NCBI GenBank assembly: GCA_019914945.1
Contig: CM034113.1
Location: 8,846,850-8,910,849 of the forward strand
DNA from: Typha latifolia
Lineage: Eukaryota; Streptophyta; Magnoliopsida; Poales; Typhaceae
Length of the DNA stretch: 64,000 bases
Direction of reading: 5' to 3'
Position 1 is the first letter of the stretch; the number at the start of each line of letters is the position of its first letter. Under the pieces are notes generated by a model. The model ran no database searches, had not been told where the DNA came from, and was given only the letters and a program-made list of their open reading frames with translations. Of the stretch, positions 12,281 through 24,093 are shown one piece after another. Both the position numbers and the translations under genes were made by a program.

Positions 12281-12340
<60 letters not shown>
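12281..12340. repeat. (CT)n microsatellite in the SDR leader
   Basis: About 30 uninterrupted CT units lie between the TATA box and the ATG, so they would be in the 5'UTR. Confidence 0.95.
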
Positions 12341-12344
<4 letters not shown>

Positions 12345-12388
12345 GCTCCTCCCACCACCACTATCTCAAGACAGAAGCCATCAATTTA

Positions 12389-13401
12389 ATGGCAACTGCA
12401 ACCTTCACAAAGAGGTATAATCATCTACATGTAGATCATCGTGTTTCCTCTTGTTTAGAATTTTAAGCATAATTCTTTCGCCAATCATATGAAAAATTAA
12501 AACGTTTTTATTTTCTTTTAGCACCTCGTAATCTGCCTTTTATTTTTGCAGAAACTGTTCTTGGTTTTTGGTTTTAGTCTTTAAATAATTTGTTTTCTCG
12601 TGAGTTTTAGGCTTGAAGGCAAAGTTGCGTTAATAACCGGCGGCGCCGCTGGTGCCGGTGAGGCTACCGCCCGCCTCTTCGTCCAACATGGCGCCAAAGT
12701 TGTCCTCCTCGACATCAACGACGACTTGGGCCGCCATGTCGCCGCCGACATCGGCCCTGATGATGTCATCGCCTACATGCATGGCGATGTCTCCGTCGAG
12801 GCTGACGTCAGCGACGCCGTCGACCTCACCGTCGCCAAGTACGGCGGGCTCGACATTCAACAACGCCGGCGTCGTCGACCAAAAAAAGGCCAACCACCCG
12901 AGGATCACCGAGAACCACGTGTCGGACTTCGAGCGCGTACTCGCGGTTAACGTCACTGGCGTCTTCCTCGGCACGAAGCACGCGGCGCGCGTGATGACGG
13001 CCGCGGGGCGCCGCGGAGTAGTGTTGAACAACGCGAGCGTGTCTTCGGTGGTCGGCGGCCTGGCGTCGCACGCCTACGCGGCGTCTAAGCACGCCGTCGT
13101 CGGGTTGACCAAGAACGCGGCGGCGGAGCTGGGGCAGTACGGGATACGAGTCAACTGCATCTCCTCGTACATGTACGCATCAGCGCTGGCCGTCAACGCG
13201 ATGAACAAGGAGAAGAAGGATCTGGAAGCGTGGATCTCGTCGATGGTCAACTTGAAGGGGGCGGTGTTGACGGCGGATGACGTGGCAAAGGCGGCGCTAT
13301 TCCTTTCTAGTGATGAGACGAAGTACGTGAGTGGGCATAACTTCATCATAGATGGAGGGTTGACCACCATCAACAACAACTTTGGTCTCTTCAAGCAGTA
13401 G
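12389..13401 (+). pseudogene. Short-chain dehydrogenase/reductase (plant ABA2/SDH-like), frameshifted
   Basis: Exon 1 is 12389-12414 (MATATFTK) and exon 2 runs from 12611 to the stop at 13401. The Rossmann NAD-binding motif is present (TGGAAGAGEA), as are FNNAGV, the catalytic YAASK and NVTGVFLG. The family is the plant SDR group that includes xanthoxin, secoisolariciresinol and momilactone-type dehydrogenases; the substrate cannot be told. The frame breaks at about 12855-12860, between LDI and FNNAG: relatives have one extra residue (usually Met) there, so a 5-bp loss would explain the shift. Other departures from family norms include a Ser-Ser replacing the usual Ser-Pro after VNCI. The gene is very GC-rich compared with its flanks. 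Either it is a recent pseudogene or the assembly lost bases; without the shift it would be about 270 aa. Confidence 0.7.
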
Positions 13402-13471
13402 GATCAAATAGTTCGTAAACGCACTCGAATTGGAATAATACTACCCACTTAAATCCCTCTACCCCCGTTCT

Positions 13472-13478
<7 letters not shown>

Positions 13479-13527
<49 letters not shown>
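13479..13527. repeat. (TC)n microsatellite downstream of the SDR copy
   Basis: About 24 TC units lie some 80 bp past the SDR stop, so the SDR copy is bracketed by two CT tracts. Confidence 0.95.
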
Positions 13528-13531
<4 letters not shown>

Positions 13532-13983
13532 TCTTAAACTTTATTAAAAGCACGGCCTCTAATGGCATTATATAAGACACTATGTCGTTAGTTATGAACA
13601 ACTATGTATGAAAATGATTATAATACCCTTAATAAATCTTTTTTTTAAAGGTTAAAATAAAATTAAATGACTATCTTTTAAAGTGATATTAGAAATATTT
13701 TAGTTTTTTTTATTTTTTTAAAAGTAATGGAATATTTTCTTTCCTGTTAGGATAAAAGTAAATTTTCCTAAAAATTTAACTGTGCTACACCCATTTTTCT
13801 CAAAAATTGATCGGATGCGAATATAATTATTTTTGCTAGCAATATCCAGTCCAATTAATTAAGCAAACAAACCAACACAACTTTAGGAAACATAATTGCA
13901 TTACAGCTGATGGAGGATGGTGGAGACCATAATAAGTTCCTATACAAAGAGACATGGTAGCAATTTATAAGGTCTCAACCCCT

Positions 13984-14706
13984 TTAGAAGTACTCCTCAG
14001 TCCTTCCCTTGAAACCAATCTGACCAAAGGTGAGACAAAGGAACAAACCCAAGTGCCATGTCACCAACCACAACCTGCAAAGATTTCACCAAATTTGCAA
14101 TTAAGAACTCATAATAACAGTAAGAAATTAATATAAACAGCAAGGTAGCTAGTCCAAATTTAAACACACCAGAATTGGGATGTGAGGGCTGGGCCAGTGG
14201 GCCAGTGAGCAAGCTCCTCTCCAATGCTCTGGAAGAAGAGCCCAGTCAAGCTGTTGCCGTTGATCGCCGGAATGCTCGACGGCGCAAGCCAACCGATCAA
14301 CCCGAATCCGATCACATTTAGGTCAGTTCGGAGCCAATCCCTCTGAAAGCTTTGTTACATGATGCAAAGAAAAGAACACATCCATACCGTGTTACAGATT
14401 AACTCACAACAAGTACCTGTGCTTAGAGTATCTAAGTAAAGAGATGTTTTATCACTTACCAGGTGAATTTTCCACCTGAAGCTAGCTTCTGCTTCAGAGG
14501 GTTCCTTGCAGCCACTTGGGTCCTTATGAAACCTGAAGGATTTCCAAAAGAAGATGATCGACAGTATTCAAGAATGCAATAGACAAAAACACTAGTATGG
14601 TTTTGCTATGTGTAGTAAAATTACCAGAAGAGAGAGATGCCTTCGAAGAAGGGCGTACAAGGGTGAGAGGAGAACCCAATCCTGCAATGCTGGCTGTGGA
14701 TGCCAT
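13984..14706 (-). CDS. PSAO: Photosystem I subunit O, chloroplast precursor, 141 aa
   Basis: The model is complement(join(13984..14074,14170..14349,14460..14532,14625..14706)). A Ser/Thr-rich transit peptide starts MASTASIAGLG. The mature part contains RDWLRTDLNVIGFGLIGWLA, the loop APSSIPAINGNSLTG, and a second membrane stretch WLVTWHLGLFLCLTFGQ, ending KGRTEEYF. PsaO is a two-helix thylakoid protein at the LHCI/LHCII-docking side of photosystem I and takes part in state transitions. The junction into exon 3 uses an AAG acceptor at 14350-14352 (minus strand), which gives CFQRDWLRT, matching the family. A nearby CAG would put TGA in frame, and CAGAG would give WDWLRT. The gene is transcribed away from the B3 gene. 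An I-box-like GGATAAG lies at 14897-14903 upstream, consistent with light control. Confidence 0.95.
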
Positions 14707-14896
14707 GGCTGCTCTTACCTTGACTTTCGTGTACTATCTGGACAGCACTGGTCGTTCCAACTATTTTAGAGGCTGAGCTTGCTTTTAGTTGGATTCTTGG
14801 ATCAGGGGCTTGTGTGATGTGGATCACTTGCCATGGCTGCAATGGATTGTATGTGCTATGGTTTGGCTAATGGAGCTCTGCCACCTGGATAGATGT

Positions 14897-14903
14897 GGAT
14901 AAG
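14897..14903 (+). promoter_or_regulatory. I-box-like GATAAG motif upstream of PSAO
   Basis: GGATAAG is followed by ATATTATC, forming an imperfect GATAAGATATTATC palindrome about 190 bp upstream of the PSAO start. GATAA motifs are common in light-regulated plant promoters. No experiment supports it here. Confidence 0.35.
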
Positions 14904-14906
14904 ATA

Positions 14907-16237
14907 TTATCTCTGTCTCCATCATACAGGAACGCTTGAGAATTGGGCCTATTCCACAAGGCTCATCCATTGCAAAGCCCAAGTCACATGAGATTACCAT
15001 CCATCAGAAGTTTCAAAATTTCAAAGACAAAAGTCTATCACTCTTATCAGAAAAGAAGAGAATAACAGAGAGAAAGAGAGAAAAGAGAGAAAGAAAGGTA
15101 CAGACAGAAAGATTAAAAATTCTCAAAAATCAAACACAAGGACACTGACTTGTCAACTCAGTTGGATCAAATTAGGCATTTACATGTGTTTTCTTCTCTC
15201 CTTTAGTGGCAAATCCACATGCATTACATGAAAGCCTATGATTTTTATCTTACAGTATCAGAAGATACCATCCGTTCTTCACTCAAAGGTCTACAAGTGT
15301 TGGCTTGCATCACATGGCTTAAGAAATAGGGGCAGATGGGTTACATGATTGAGTTAAGAGAAGTACACAGCTACCCATAGTGGTGGACGCAATTGTGAGG
15401 ACTGACATTGTACACGGCACAATGAAAGGGATTTGATCAAAATCTTATCTTCTTTCTCTAGCTTGCTGGAGATATAGTTTAGGAACAATTGTGTTCCCTG
15501 AAAGGCCAGGACTAACAGTGTCGTGAGGAAATAGACCCACAACTTCACCTTTTGGCATACATTGACATGCAACTAGTTGGAGGATAAAAGCTCATGCAGG
15601 TTGAAACTGAAAGCCACCTTGTAAGTGTTGATCATGGAATTGTACCTAAAACTCAAAGAGTAGGTGCCGACTTCCACACTTGCTTTGTTGGTCATACATG
15701 TTATGATGCCTCTTGGATGTTGAGCTGCAATTGAATGGAAAAAGAAAAAAAAAAAAGTTGACTAAGTCAGAGTTTTGTAGCTCTGAAATCAAAGTATGAT
15801 AGTACAAAAGTTGCATCATTTTGTATAAGCATAAAGGTTATTTCACATAAACGACCTTAAATAATAGAGAAGTTGTATAAATAGTTTCACATGTCACAAT
15901 GAACCTAGGCCTCTTCATGGATGTGCGGTTGTCATCTAGGTTTAAATAATTGTATGTCCCTTAAAAGGCCCCCTCCTCATATGTTCAGATTAACCAGGCC
16001 TCTTGTACAACTAATTAATATTTCCTAGTATTTTTTGGCATTTTCTCCAAATTGTGCCTTAAAGTTATGTTTGATAAATGCATAACAATATTATCTACAT
16101 GCTTCCCAACAGCACACCATCATCACAACCACATCCACTATCAACTTTCCACAATCCCTTCCCTTCTCCTTTTTATCTCTCCCCCTCCCCTCCCACTTCA
16201 CAAGATACAAACTGAACTTTTATCTTCCTCTCCTACC
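14907..16237. other. Divergent intergenic region between PSAO and the B3 gene
   Basis: Apart from the orphan exon-like frame at 15355-15727, I see only AT-rich non-coding sequence and purine-rich stretches near 15040-15120. The last part, from about 16050, is the C-rich presumed leader of the B3 gene. Confidence 0.5.
15355..15727 (-). pseudogene. Orphan exon-like open frame of unknown family, with a TAG
   Basis: On the minus strand a strong acceptor (long T tract then TTGCAG at about 15728-15733) is followed by an open frame. It contains TCMTNKASVEVGTYSLSF and YKVAFSFNLHEL and reaches TAG at 15573-15575. The same frame then continues through a hydrophobic stretch (VYFLTTLLVLAFQGTQ) to a stop near 15355. 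The amino acid flavour is protein-like, but I do not recognise the family and found no upstream exon before the B3 gene begins at about 16.0 kb. It could be the end of a degraded gene, a terminal exon ending at the TAG, or chance. Confidence 0.3.
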
Positions 16238-17049
16238 ATGCACACAAGCCCTCATCTACAATCTTGGTCTTGGAAGCCACCAATGGATCCCCATCACCAC
16301 TACCACCTCCACAACCAAGCAGCTCACTATGAGAGAGAGCCCATGTTTGAGAAACCCCTAACTCCAAGTGATGTGGGCAAGCTTAACAGGCTAGTAATAC
16401 CCAAACAGTATGCAGAGAAGTACTTCCCCCTCGACGGAGACTCTGGCGAGAAGGACCTACTGCTTACCTTGGAGGATGAGTCCGGTAAGACATGGCAATT
16501 CCGGTACTCCTACTGGACCAGCAGCCAGAGCTACGTCCTCACAAAAGGCTGGAGCCGCTACGTCAAGGAGAAGAGGCTTGATGCCGGTGATGTCGTTCTT
16601 TTCGGACGCATAAGTGGCGGTGGTGGCCATCGCCTCTATATCAGTTGCAGACGCCGCAATAATGCAGCGGTGGCACGCACCATGGCTGAGTCGAATGTCA
16701 CAGTGGCATGGAATCCAATGTCCTATAATAACACAGACTCATGCACGCACCTCAGCTCACTGCAACAAGATAGTAGCCTCCATGCAGGTAAATTAAGATA
16801 GAGAACTGATTAACATGTTTGAATACTAGGGCAGGTTATATATACTCATGAATTATATCATTTGCAATTCTAGGATATCCCGAGGCAGCATCGACATCAG
16901 CACCGGCTAACTCGAGGCGGCTGCGATTGTTCGGAGTGAATTTGGATTGCGGACCAGAATTGCAGGAGCCAGAGGCAGCAAGGGAAGTGTTACATTTAGT
17001 AAACCATAGCACAATGCCTTCTGTAAACAAATCTTGGTTAGCAACATAG
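16238..17049 (+). CDS. B3-domain transcription factor with RLFGV motif (RAV/NGATHA-like), 241 aa
   Basis: The model is join(16238..16787,16874..17049), split codon Gly184. A His-rich N-terminus is followed by a B3 DNA-binding domain at about residues 37-140 ([20 protein letters not shown], then [20 protein letters not shown], then GDVVLFGR). There is no AP2 domain, so it belongs with the RAV subfamily members lacking AP2 (NGATHA-like). Exon 2 encodes RLFGV at 201-205 within [11 protein letters not shown], a known TOPLESS-type repression motif in this family. Such factors act in the nucleus on organ growth and gynoecium development. The ATG chosen lies just before the His-rich segment; an upstream in-frame open stretch exists but lacks similarity. 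At 241 aa it is shorter than many relatives. Confidence 0.9.
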
Positions 17050-20000
17050 CACTTGTTTTACTTTATTACTCTCCATTCTCAGTAACTAAGTTAGCTATAA
17101 TTTCGTCAAAAAAAAAAACAAGTTAGCTATAAGCATTACTGTTCTTATGATACAAGGATTAATGCTTGCATCTTAACAGGAGCAGCTCTTAGACTGGGTG
17201 GAGAAGATAAGGTTAGGGGTAAAGGGAGAGAAAGGAAGACTTGCCAAAGGGGATTCTTGTGGAGGCGAGGAGAGAGAAAATAAAAGCAATAAGAAGATAT
17301 CCATGGTTTTCAGGGCGATCTTCTCATTGCCCAACTTGCTTTCTTTCTTTCAGGAACTCCACTGCAGGAGTCCTGTCGGAAGTGATCGATAGGCTCTTCT
17401 AAGGGTTCAGGAAACATCTGGTTGAAATGAGTAGCCATGAGTGGAGCCCAATAGCTGATAGGAAGAAATTAAGGGTGGCCCACCAACTCCTGTTGAGCTA
17501 TAAAACTTTTGAATCAAAGAAAAAAGAAAAAAAAAAAGAGAGCTGTTATGCGATGTGGTTTGTTTTCTCTTTTAGCGTTCTTTTTCTCCTACAATTGTTA
17601 TCTGATGGCCTGTGTCACTGTGTGAGGTGAACAGTGGTTGAAATATTAAGTGGCATTCAGGTGCATGAGTACCACCGGAGAGGCAATGACATGAAAGAAA
17701 TAGTAAGTGCAGCAAAGGCTCAGAGAAAAGACACCCATGTCCTATGCTTTTAATTCTACATTAATGTTTTGGTCTCCTCCTTTTTGTTCCTTGGGAAGAA
17801 AAGTCTCCAGTTTAATATGCAAGTGGATTGCACAACCTAAATAAGATATAAGAGAAAAGCTGCTTGGCTAAAGACTTTGGAGACAAGTTTAGACATAAAA
17901 AGGTCATCAGTCTTAACCATAATAAGCTAGATTCCCACTAGTTTATGGCTAAAACTTTAGAGATTCACCTGCTTTTCTGTGCATTAGTGTGAGGCAACAG
18001 TATCATACACTAGCCTGACCAATTAGTAAGAGCTGGTGTTACAGAATCATACTATACTACAATTACTACCTAGATCTAAAAGTTAGATCACCCTGAATTC
18101 CTGATAGCTGTAAAGTGAAAAAGACTAGTTAATGAAGAGTGAAGATTTCATACCAGGCAACCAAATCTGGCATTTATAGCATAGATACTTGTTATAATCA
18201 CAACAGGTTCAAGTCCCAAACTTTGCAAATTGCGTAGATTCCATCCGTATATTATACTGGCTGCAGTGCAAGTAGCTGAGAAAGATGAGAACGAAGGTGC
18301 CAACACAACGAGAAGAATTCATCTGACTGAAATTTTCGATAATAGTGCAGACATGATTAAACTTGCAGGATAATAAACGACCATATCGACAGAAAGATCC
18401 CCTGTCTGCTAACAAGAAAATGAGCCATGTGCAGGTGCCTTTTCCTAATCAAAAAACTTGAATCTTGTTCAAGTAACCCAGCACTAAAAAGATTAAAATT
18501 ATAGCATGAGTACTAATAGTTAATAGACTGATCATGGGTCACAAGGGAAAATGTTCAAAGGATCAGAGAACTGCTACTTCCTGGCACATTCAAGAGCTCC
18601 TCCACCGCAAAACATTTGTTGATAAGGCTAAAATATACAGTACTCAGTGGAACCATAGCAAACTACGTCCAGTGTTGGTGTGTTCCTCTCTTGATATTGG
18701 AAGTGCAGATCTCAGGCAACAAGAAAAGGAGGCAGTATCAGACCTTGAATTTGCCAATGACACAACAATGATTAAAAAAGAAAAGAAAAGGAAAGTACAA
18801 CACATCTTTACAAGATAGGCTTGCGTTTGAAGTTGACAAGACGTTCAATTATACAATGACCAATCTTATTGAAATGAACCTGGTGGATCCTACAAAATGC
18901 TAGTTATGATGTGCCCCATCCACATCTTCTCTTGGAGAAGTCACTGCCTTCACTGACCTAACTAATAAACATGGTCCACACAAATTAGCTGACTTGAGGA
19001 GAGGTCATCTTTTTTCGTTGGCACACTTCCAATAAATCATTTTACCTCTTATCGGTTTGTACAGGTTCTCAACTCGACAGTGTTTTCTTTGCTTGACAAT
19101 GCTTTCTTTGAGAAACAGATTTGCACAAAGAGATTCTAGAGAATGTGGCCCAACACATGAAGCTGATAATAATTTAACAAAAAGGGACATAGCTGAGGAC
19201 ATTATTCATGTTACTCATACCTAACAAGCAAAATATGTACCTGAAACAGACAGTTGCTCAAGATTCCAGATGATGGGCACAACACCTTTATGGTTTCTGA
19301 TGCTCTATTGTTCCCAAATGTGCTACTACTATATTGGCTATATTGATGAGAGCAGCCTTTAGATAAAATGAAATACTTGCTGCAAATTGAAGGTCAAGGG
19401 ACCAATGCAACATTAGCCAACATTAAAAAAAATGAAGAAGAAAAGAATCCAATTATGAGAATATATGAGTACTGAAGCCCTTTGCCACAACAAATATGTC
19501 CACAATATCTCAAACATCAGCACAACGTTAGGTGATTAACTAGAAGAGGGTCATTACTATTTTTGGCATACTTTGGCACTTCAATTTTTAAACAGAACTG
19601 ATATGCAAAACTCGGAACAGGTAAGTGTCAGCACAGAAATGGATACCAAGAGTAGTATAAGAAAGATCATGTTAAAAGAAAGGATATAGAGCACAAGGAA
19701 TGAAAACAGATGATGACATGACACAACACAAAAATATATATTTGCAAGCCAGAATACCAATATGGTACTTTATAATTACTGCACAAGACCACACAAGAAA
19801 AGCATGGCTGGTGATCAACAAGGTCCAAGCATGAGCTAGCAGCAGCTTCAATGTCCCATGATGATGACATCGATATTTTCCTTCTAATATTGTGTAGTAG
19901 CTGGCATCTGGCAACCTTATTCCAGACAAAATGATTACACAGAGAATTTTCTCAAAAATAAATCATAACAGAGAGAAGCAGACTGCTTTGTCCCATGTAC

Positions 20001-20399
20001 CTCTATGTAATACAATCTATGAACAAACACTGATCAACAGGTGGAGGTGGCTAAACTGAACCTGCATTTTGATCTATCTATGTACAGCAGGAAGATCCGC
20101 CTTACCAGTAAAAAGCATGCCCGTCCTACAACTTCCGGACATCAAGAACAACCCATCTGTTTAAATCATTTAAGAACCTGTATCTCTATTTCCATTCAAT
20201 ATGCCAAGTATCTGCTGATAATGTTGTTATTATGCAAGGTCAATAAGGGCTGCACCACATGATTGATCAGTTGGTCGGTAATGCAGTCAACAGAACTTGA
20301 GTGATGGAAATAGAATATTACAACTTACAAGGATATGATGATTTGCATTAAGGATGATCAAATAGCAAACAATTACCCCTCACCATTCAAGTTTCTTAT
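17050..20399. other. No recognised gene; flank of B3 and 3' region of the PPR gene
   Basis: About 3.3 kb of moderately AT-rich sequence with only short open frames of no family character. 17050-17640 may be B3 3'UTR or an alternative downstream exon. Sequence just above 20399 should be PPR 3'UTR. No repeat structure was seen. Confidence 0.5.
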
Positions 20400-22178
20400 T
20401 CACCAGAAATCCCCGCAGGAACATGACCCCCACTTGAAATGGTGAAAACGATTGATATCCCTGATGATGATTTCCCGCTCAGTGATCCGTGATGCATGCT
20501 TCATAAAAGAATGGCAATCTCCACAGATTCTAATGTTCTTATTTATCCTAATTGGTATCCTAGAAGGCAAGCTGATCAAACCAAAAGCAAGTGTCAACTT
20601 CTCACTATGGTGCATCAGTAGCACCTCCTTTGCGTCCTCCCTTACATCATGCAGATCAAACTGAGTGTTTGATTTATAAGCCAACTTCCTCATCTCATTA
20701 GCAAGATCATCTACTTTAGCATAGATATCATTTACTCTGGGGTGATTTCTCTCTCCAACAACAAAAATGTGAACTTTTCCCTTCACTTCAATCCAACTCT
20801 TTCCCATCTCCTTCTTCGCACCACTTTCTTTCAAAAGCTTCCTTGCCATCACGACTTCTTCCCAATTTTTACTTGCAGCACATGCATCTGAAAGCAAAAC
20901 ATGGTTTCCTGCATTGTAAGGCTCAAGTTGGAAAAGATGTGCTGCTGCAATTTTAGCCAATTTAATATTGTTGTGAATTCTGCAAGAACTGAGTAAAGAT
21001 CCCCATATTGAGGCAGTTGCTTGAAATGGCATTTTCTCAATCAAGTTCCAGCTTTCATCAATCTGCCCGGCCCGGCCCAGAATATCAACCATACAAGAAT
21101 AGTGAAGAACATTAGGATGCACTTTGGTGTCATTCATCAGCAGATGAAAATAGTGACGGCCCTTTTCGACTAATCCAGTATGGCTGCATGCAGACAGCAC
21201 CGATATATAAGTAACTTCATTTGGGTGAAAACCAACCTGTTGCATTTTCTCGAACAGAATCATAGCTTCCCAAAAACGAGCATGCTTGGAAAAACCTGTT
21301 AACATTGCATTCCATAAGACAATATTCTTTTCTTCTGAATCAGCAAATACCAAATAAGCTTTCTCTATTTGTCCACACCTGGAGTAGAAATCAAGGAGAG
21401 ATGTGGTCACAAATATATTCGACTGGAAACCAGTTTTTACTATAATTGTGTGCAATTGTGTTCCTTCAATTGTTGCCGCTAGGCTTGCACAAGCACTCAG
21501 ACATGTAGAAAGAGTAAATTGCGTCAATTCAGTTCCCACCTTTTGAGCTCTCCGGAATAATCTCAGGGCCTCCTCATGAAGATCATTTTGCACATACCCT
21601 GCAACCATCGAACTCCATGAGACTGAAGATTTGTCAGACATTTTGTCGAATATCCTGCATGCATCATTAATCATGCCACATTTAGCATACACATCAAGCA
21701 ACGCCGTCCCAACAAACACATTTGAATCCATTACAGATTTTAGAGCAATTGCATGCAACTGCTTGCACTCCACAACAGCACATGTGGCAGCGCATGCGCA
21801 CAGGACGCTTGACAGAGTAAATTCACTCATCGGCATCCCTTCCCGATGCATCCGCAAAAAAAGTCCCGTTGCCTCCATATCCTCCCCATGATGGATGTAT
21901 GTAGCAATCATGGTATTCCAGGAAACTATAGTTCGAGCAGGCATTCTATCAAACAGAAGACGAGCAGAATCAACGTGATCACATTTAGAATACAGGTTAA
22001 TGAGAATGTTACATGTGATAGTATCTGCCAGTAGACCAGCATGGATAGCTAATCCATGGCAGCACTTCCCTGCCACAATGGCCTTCTCTGTTGCACATAT
22101 TTGCAAGAATTGTTTCAATCTGACTATATTAATTATACCTCCATTCACCCAGACAAGCTTTCTTATGTTTGAGCACAT
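20400..22178 (-). CDS. Pentatricopeptide repeat protein, PLS class with DYW domain, 592 aa
   Basis: A single-exon gene, as usual for the family. Tandem PPR motifs fill the first two thirds (NILINLYSKCDHVDSARLLF, VSWNTMIATYIHHGEDMEA and others). E/E+ motifs follow, and a DYW cytidine-deaminase domain closes the protein. Deaminase zinc ligands are present: HSE at 524-526 and CGDC at 552-555, with a second cluster CSC at 586-588. The C-terminus is GDFW, a common DYW variant. Such proteins bind organellar RNA in a site-specific way and support C-to-U editing. The layout resembles At5g04780-type proteins. Two in-frame stops lie 24 bp upstream of the ATG, and the N-terminus lacks an obvious transit peptide, so a short 5' exon may be missing or the presequence lost. 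The target site is unknown. Confidence 0.93.
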   Translation of the reverse strand: MCSNIRKLVWVNGGIINIVRLKQFLQICATEKAIVAGKCCHGLAIHAGLLADTITCNILINLYSKCDHVDSARLLFDRMPARTIVSWNTMIATYIHHGEDMEATGLFLRMHREGMPMSEFTLSSVLCACAATCAVVECKQLHAIALKSVMDSNVFVGTALLDVYAKCGMINDACRIFDKMSDKSSVSWSSMVAGYVQNDLHEEALRLFRRAQKVGTELTQFTLSTCLSACASLAATIEGTQLHTIIVKTGFQSNIFVTTSLLDFYSRCGQIEKAYLVFADSEEKNIVLWNAMLTGFSKHARFWEAMILFEKMQQVGFHPNEVTYISVLSACSHTGLVEKGRHYFHLLMNDTKVHPNVLHYSCMVDILGRAGQIDESWNLIEKMPFQATASIWGSLLSSCRIHNNIKLAKIAAAHLFQLEPYNAGNHVLLSDACAASKNWEEVVMARKLLKESGAKKEMGKSWIEVKGKVHIFVVGERNHPRVNDIYAKVDDLANEMRKLAYKSNTQFDLHDVREDAKEVLLMHHSEKLTLAFGLISLPSRIPIRINKNIRICGDCHSFMKHASRITEREIIIRDINRFHHFKWGSCSCGDFW

Positions 22179-24062
22179 CGAAACTACATCACTACAGGTG
22201 CCTTATTAGATGACAAATATAAATACTTTAGAAAAAAACAAGACCTTTTTGCAAATAACAACCTACATTTTAGAATATTGCAGAAAACTTTCTTTGTTTT
22301 ATCTTGGGTTTATTTTGGTTCGACCCCTATATTATTTTTTATTTTTTTTCCCTCAACACAAACCACTTACTTATGCTTTTATCCTCACAATTATATAATT
22401 TGTATTTTAATTCTTCCTAAGTTTTATATTCTCCAATATTATTCCTATACCGATGGGTATTCAAACTGTTATCTCAACAGGGATATTTTGATAATCTGAG
22501 AAGAATAGTTTACTTAATTTATTAACATTAGGGTGTTATAATAGTAATAGTAGGATACTAATTAGATTTTTTTTTTAAAAAAAAAATAGATAAAGTAGCG
22601 TTCGAACAACAAAAGAATCTATAATCATAGAGTTCTTTCTAAAACTTTCCTATGCACATCTGAGTCGTCTTTTTAAAGAGAAACTTGCAAACAACATCTA
22701 GTGGATGGTGATGACATCTCCATGGATACAAACTCAAGTTCTTTTTGAGTATATATCCCACTGTGATCTATCATCTATACTATAGGCCATAGCCAACCGA
22801 AAGCAAAGAAACTCGTGCTCTCCACTTACACTGATGGCAATTGGGTTGGCACTTGGCAATGGGATCTCTCTACTTAGCTTCTTCACTAGATCGAGGTGGA
22901 GAGGAGTGGACCCCCAGTCTTGATTTGGATTAATGGATTCTGTCGAAAGACTTTAAAAATTCAAAGAGCATGCTTAAAGTTGTTATCTTTTTTTTGGTTC
23001 GTCTTGATCCATATCAATCTTTTTTTAAGGAGATATCATATCACATTTCCCATATATTGCAAGGAATCTTAATTTTTTTCAACCCTTGTCTTTATTTCTT
23101 CTATGGTGCAAAATTTTAAAGCCACAGTCGTACAAACCTTTCTGGGTGCATGCACATTGCTTGCGTGCTTGCTTCCCTTTGCTTCCTTGGAGTTTGACCT
23201 CGAGAAGGTCCAAGTTGAGTTATTGCTCTCACAAGCCCAACCCGATGCCTTTGATGTAGAGTGACACAGTGATATTGATATCGATATCGATATCAACACC
23301 ACCTGGGCTTGACCCAAACCAAATCTTCTTCTACTACATTATTATGAAGTGGAATCTAGATGGCATTGAATGGTTGACAGATGGCAATTGCTCCAACGTT
23401 GGTTCATGCACAGATGGAAAAATATCAAGCTGGAAAGAAGGTTACAGCCCATTGTTCGTGATTGGATTACTCCAATAAGAGATGATGAGTCAAAGCAAAA
23501 GCTGGAAGGAATCGAAGTGTGGAATGGTCTTAACTTAGTCAAGATACGCATAGTTGCACTACTGTATGCAATACAAAAAAAAAAAAACTTTTTTTCTTTT
23601 TCACTTCCATATTCCACCTTTTATGTTGGTTAGTGATAATAAACTTTTGCTAATGGTGTTAGATATGATGCTCGAGAAGAAGATTTCGGAGATAATGAGG
23701 TTATCGTGTAGCAGAGCAAACAAATAATTATTATAGGTGAGAGATATAAAACTTATCAGATGTGTTAGTGATGATCTACAGATACTAATTTATAATCTTA
23801 TTTGTCACTTCTTTCCGCTTTCTTAGTCACCACCTTGTGTCTTCTTACCTTCTGATCTTAATCAGTTTCCGACAAGCTTTTTCCGATAATAATTTCTAAT
23901 TATTGTCTCATTAGCAAAAGTCAATCTTGATCCCAAGAGCTCCATACAACGGATGAAAGTGTCATTAGTCACTTTAACATTAATAAAAATCTATGATCAC
24001 TTGGTAGACACCATCAAAGTAGTCCATTCCTGGAAGCTTCATACACCCCCCCACCTTTCACC

Positions 24063-24093
<31 letters not shown>

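Larger units (their letters stand above)
10951..12388. other. AT-rich intergenic region between TLDc and SDR
   Basis: No gene was seen. The first 300 bases are probably the TLDc 3'UTR. From 11400 the sequence is extremely AT-rich and holds a 2 x 40-bp tandem repeat, an (AT)n run at 11982-12005, and the SDR promoter with TATAAAG at 12254-12260. Confidence 0.6.

Noticed and set aside
12826..13394. Several open frames overlapping the SDR copy on both strands
   Set aside because: Shadows of a GC-rich coding region; none has family motifs.
17198..17630. Two short open frames after the B3 gene
   Set aside because: No recognisable family; more likely 3'UTR or flanking sequence.
18207..18224. GGTTCAAGTCCC, resembling a tRNA T-arm
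   Set aside because: No acceptor stem, D-arm or anticodon arm at tRNA spacing around it.
18209..20262. Several 60-94 codon open frames
   Set aside because: No similarity, no splice pattern and no codon-use signal; left as non-coding.
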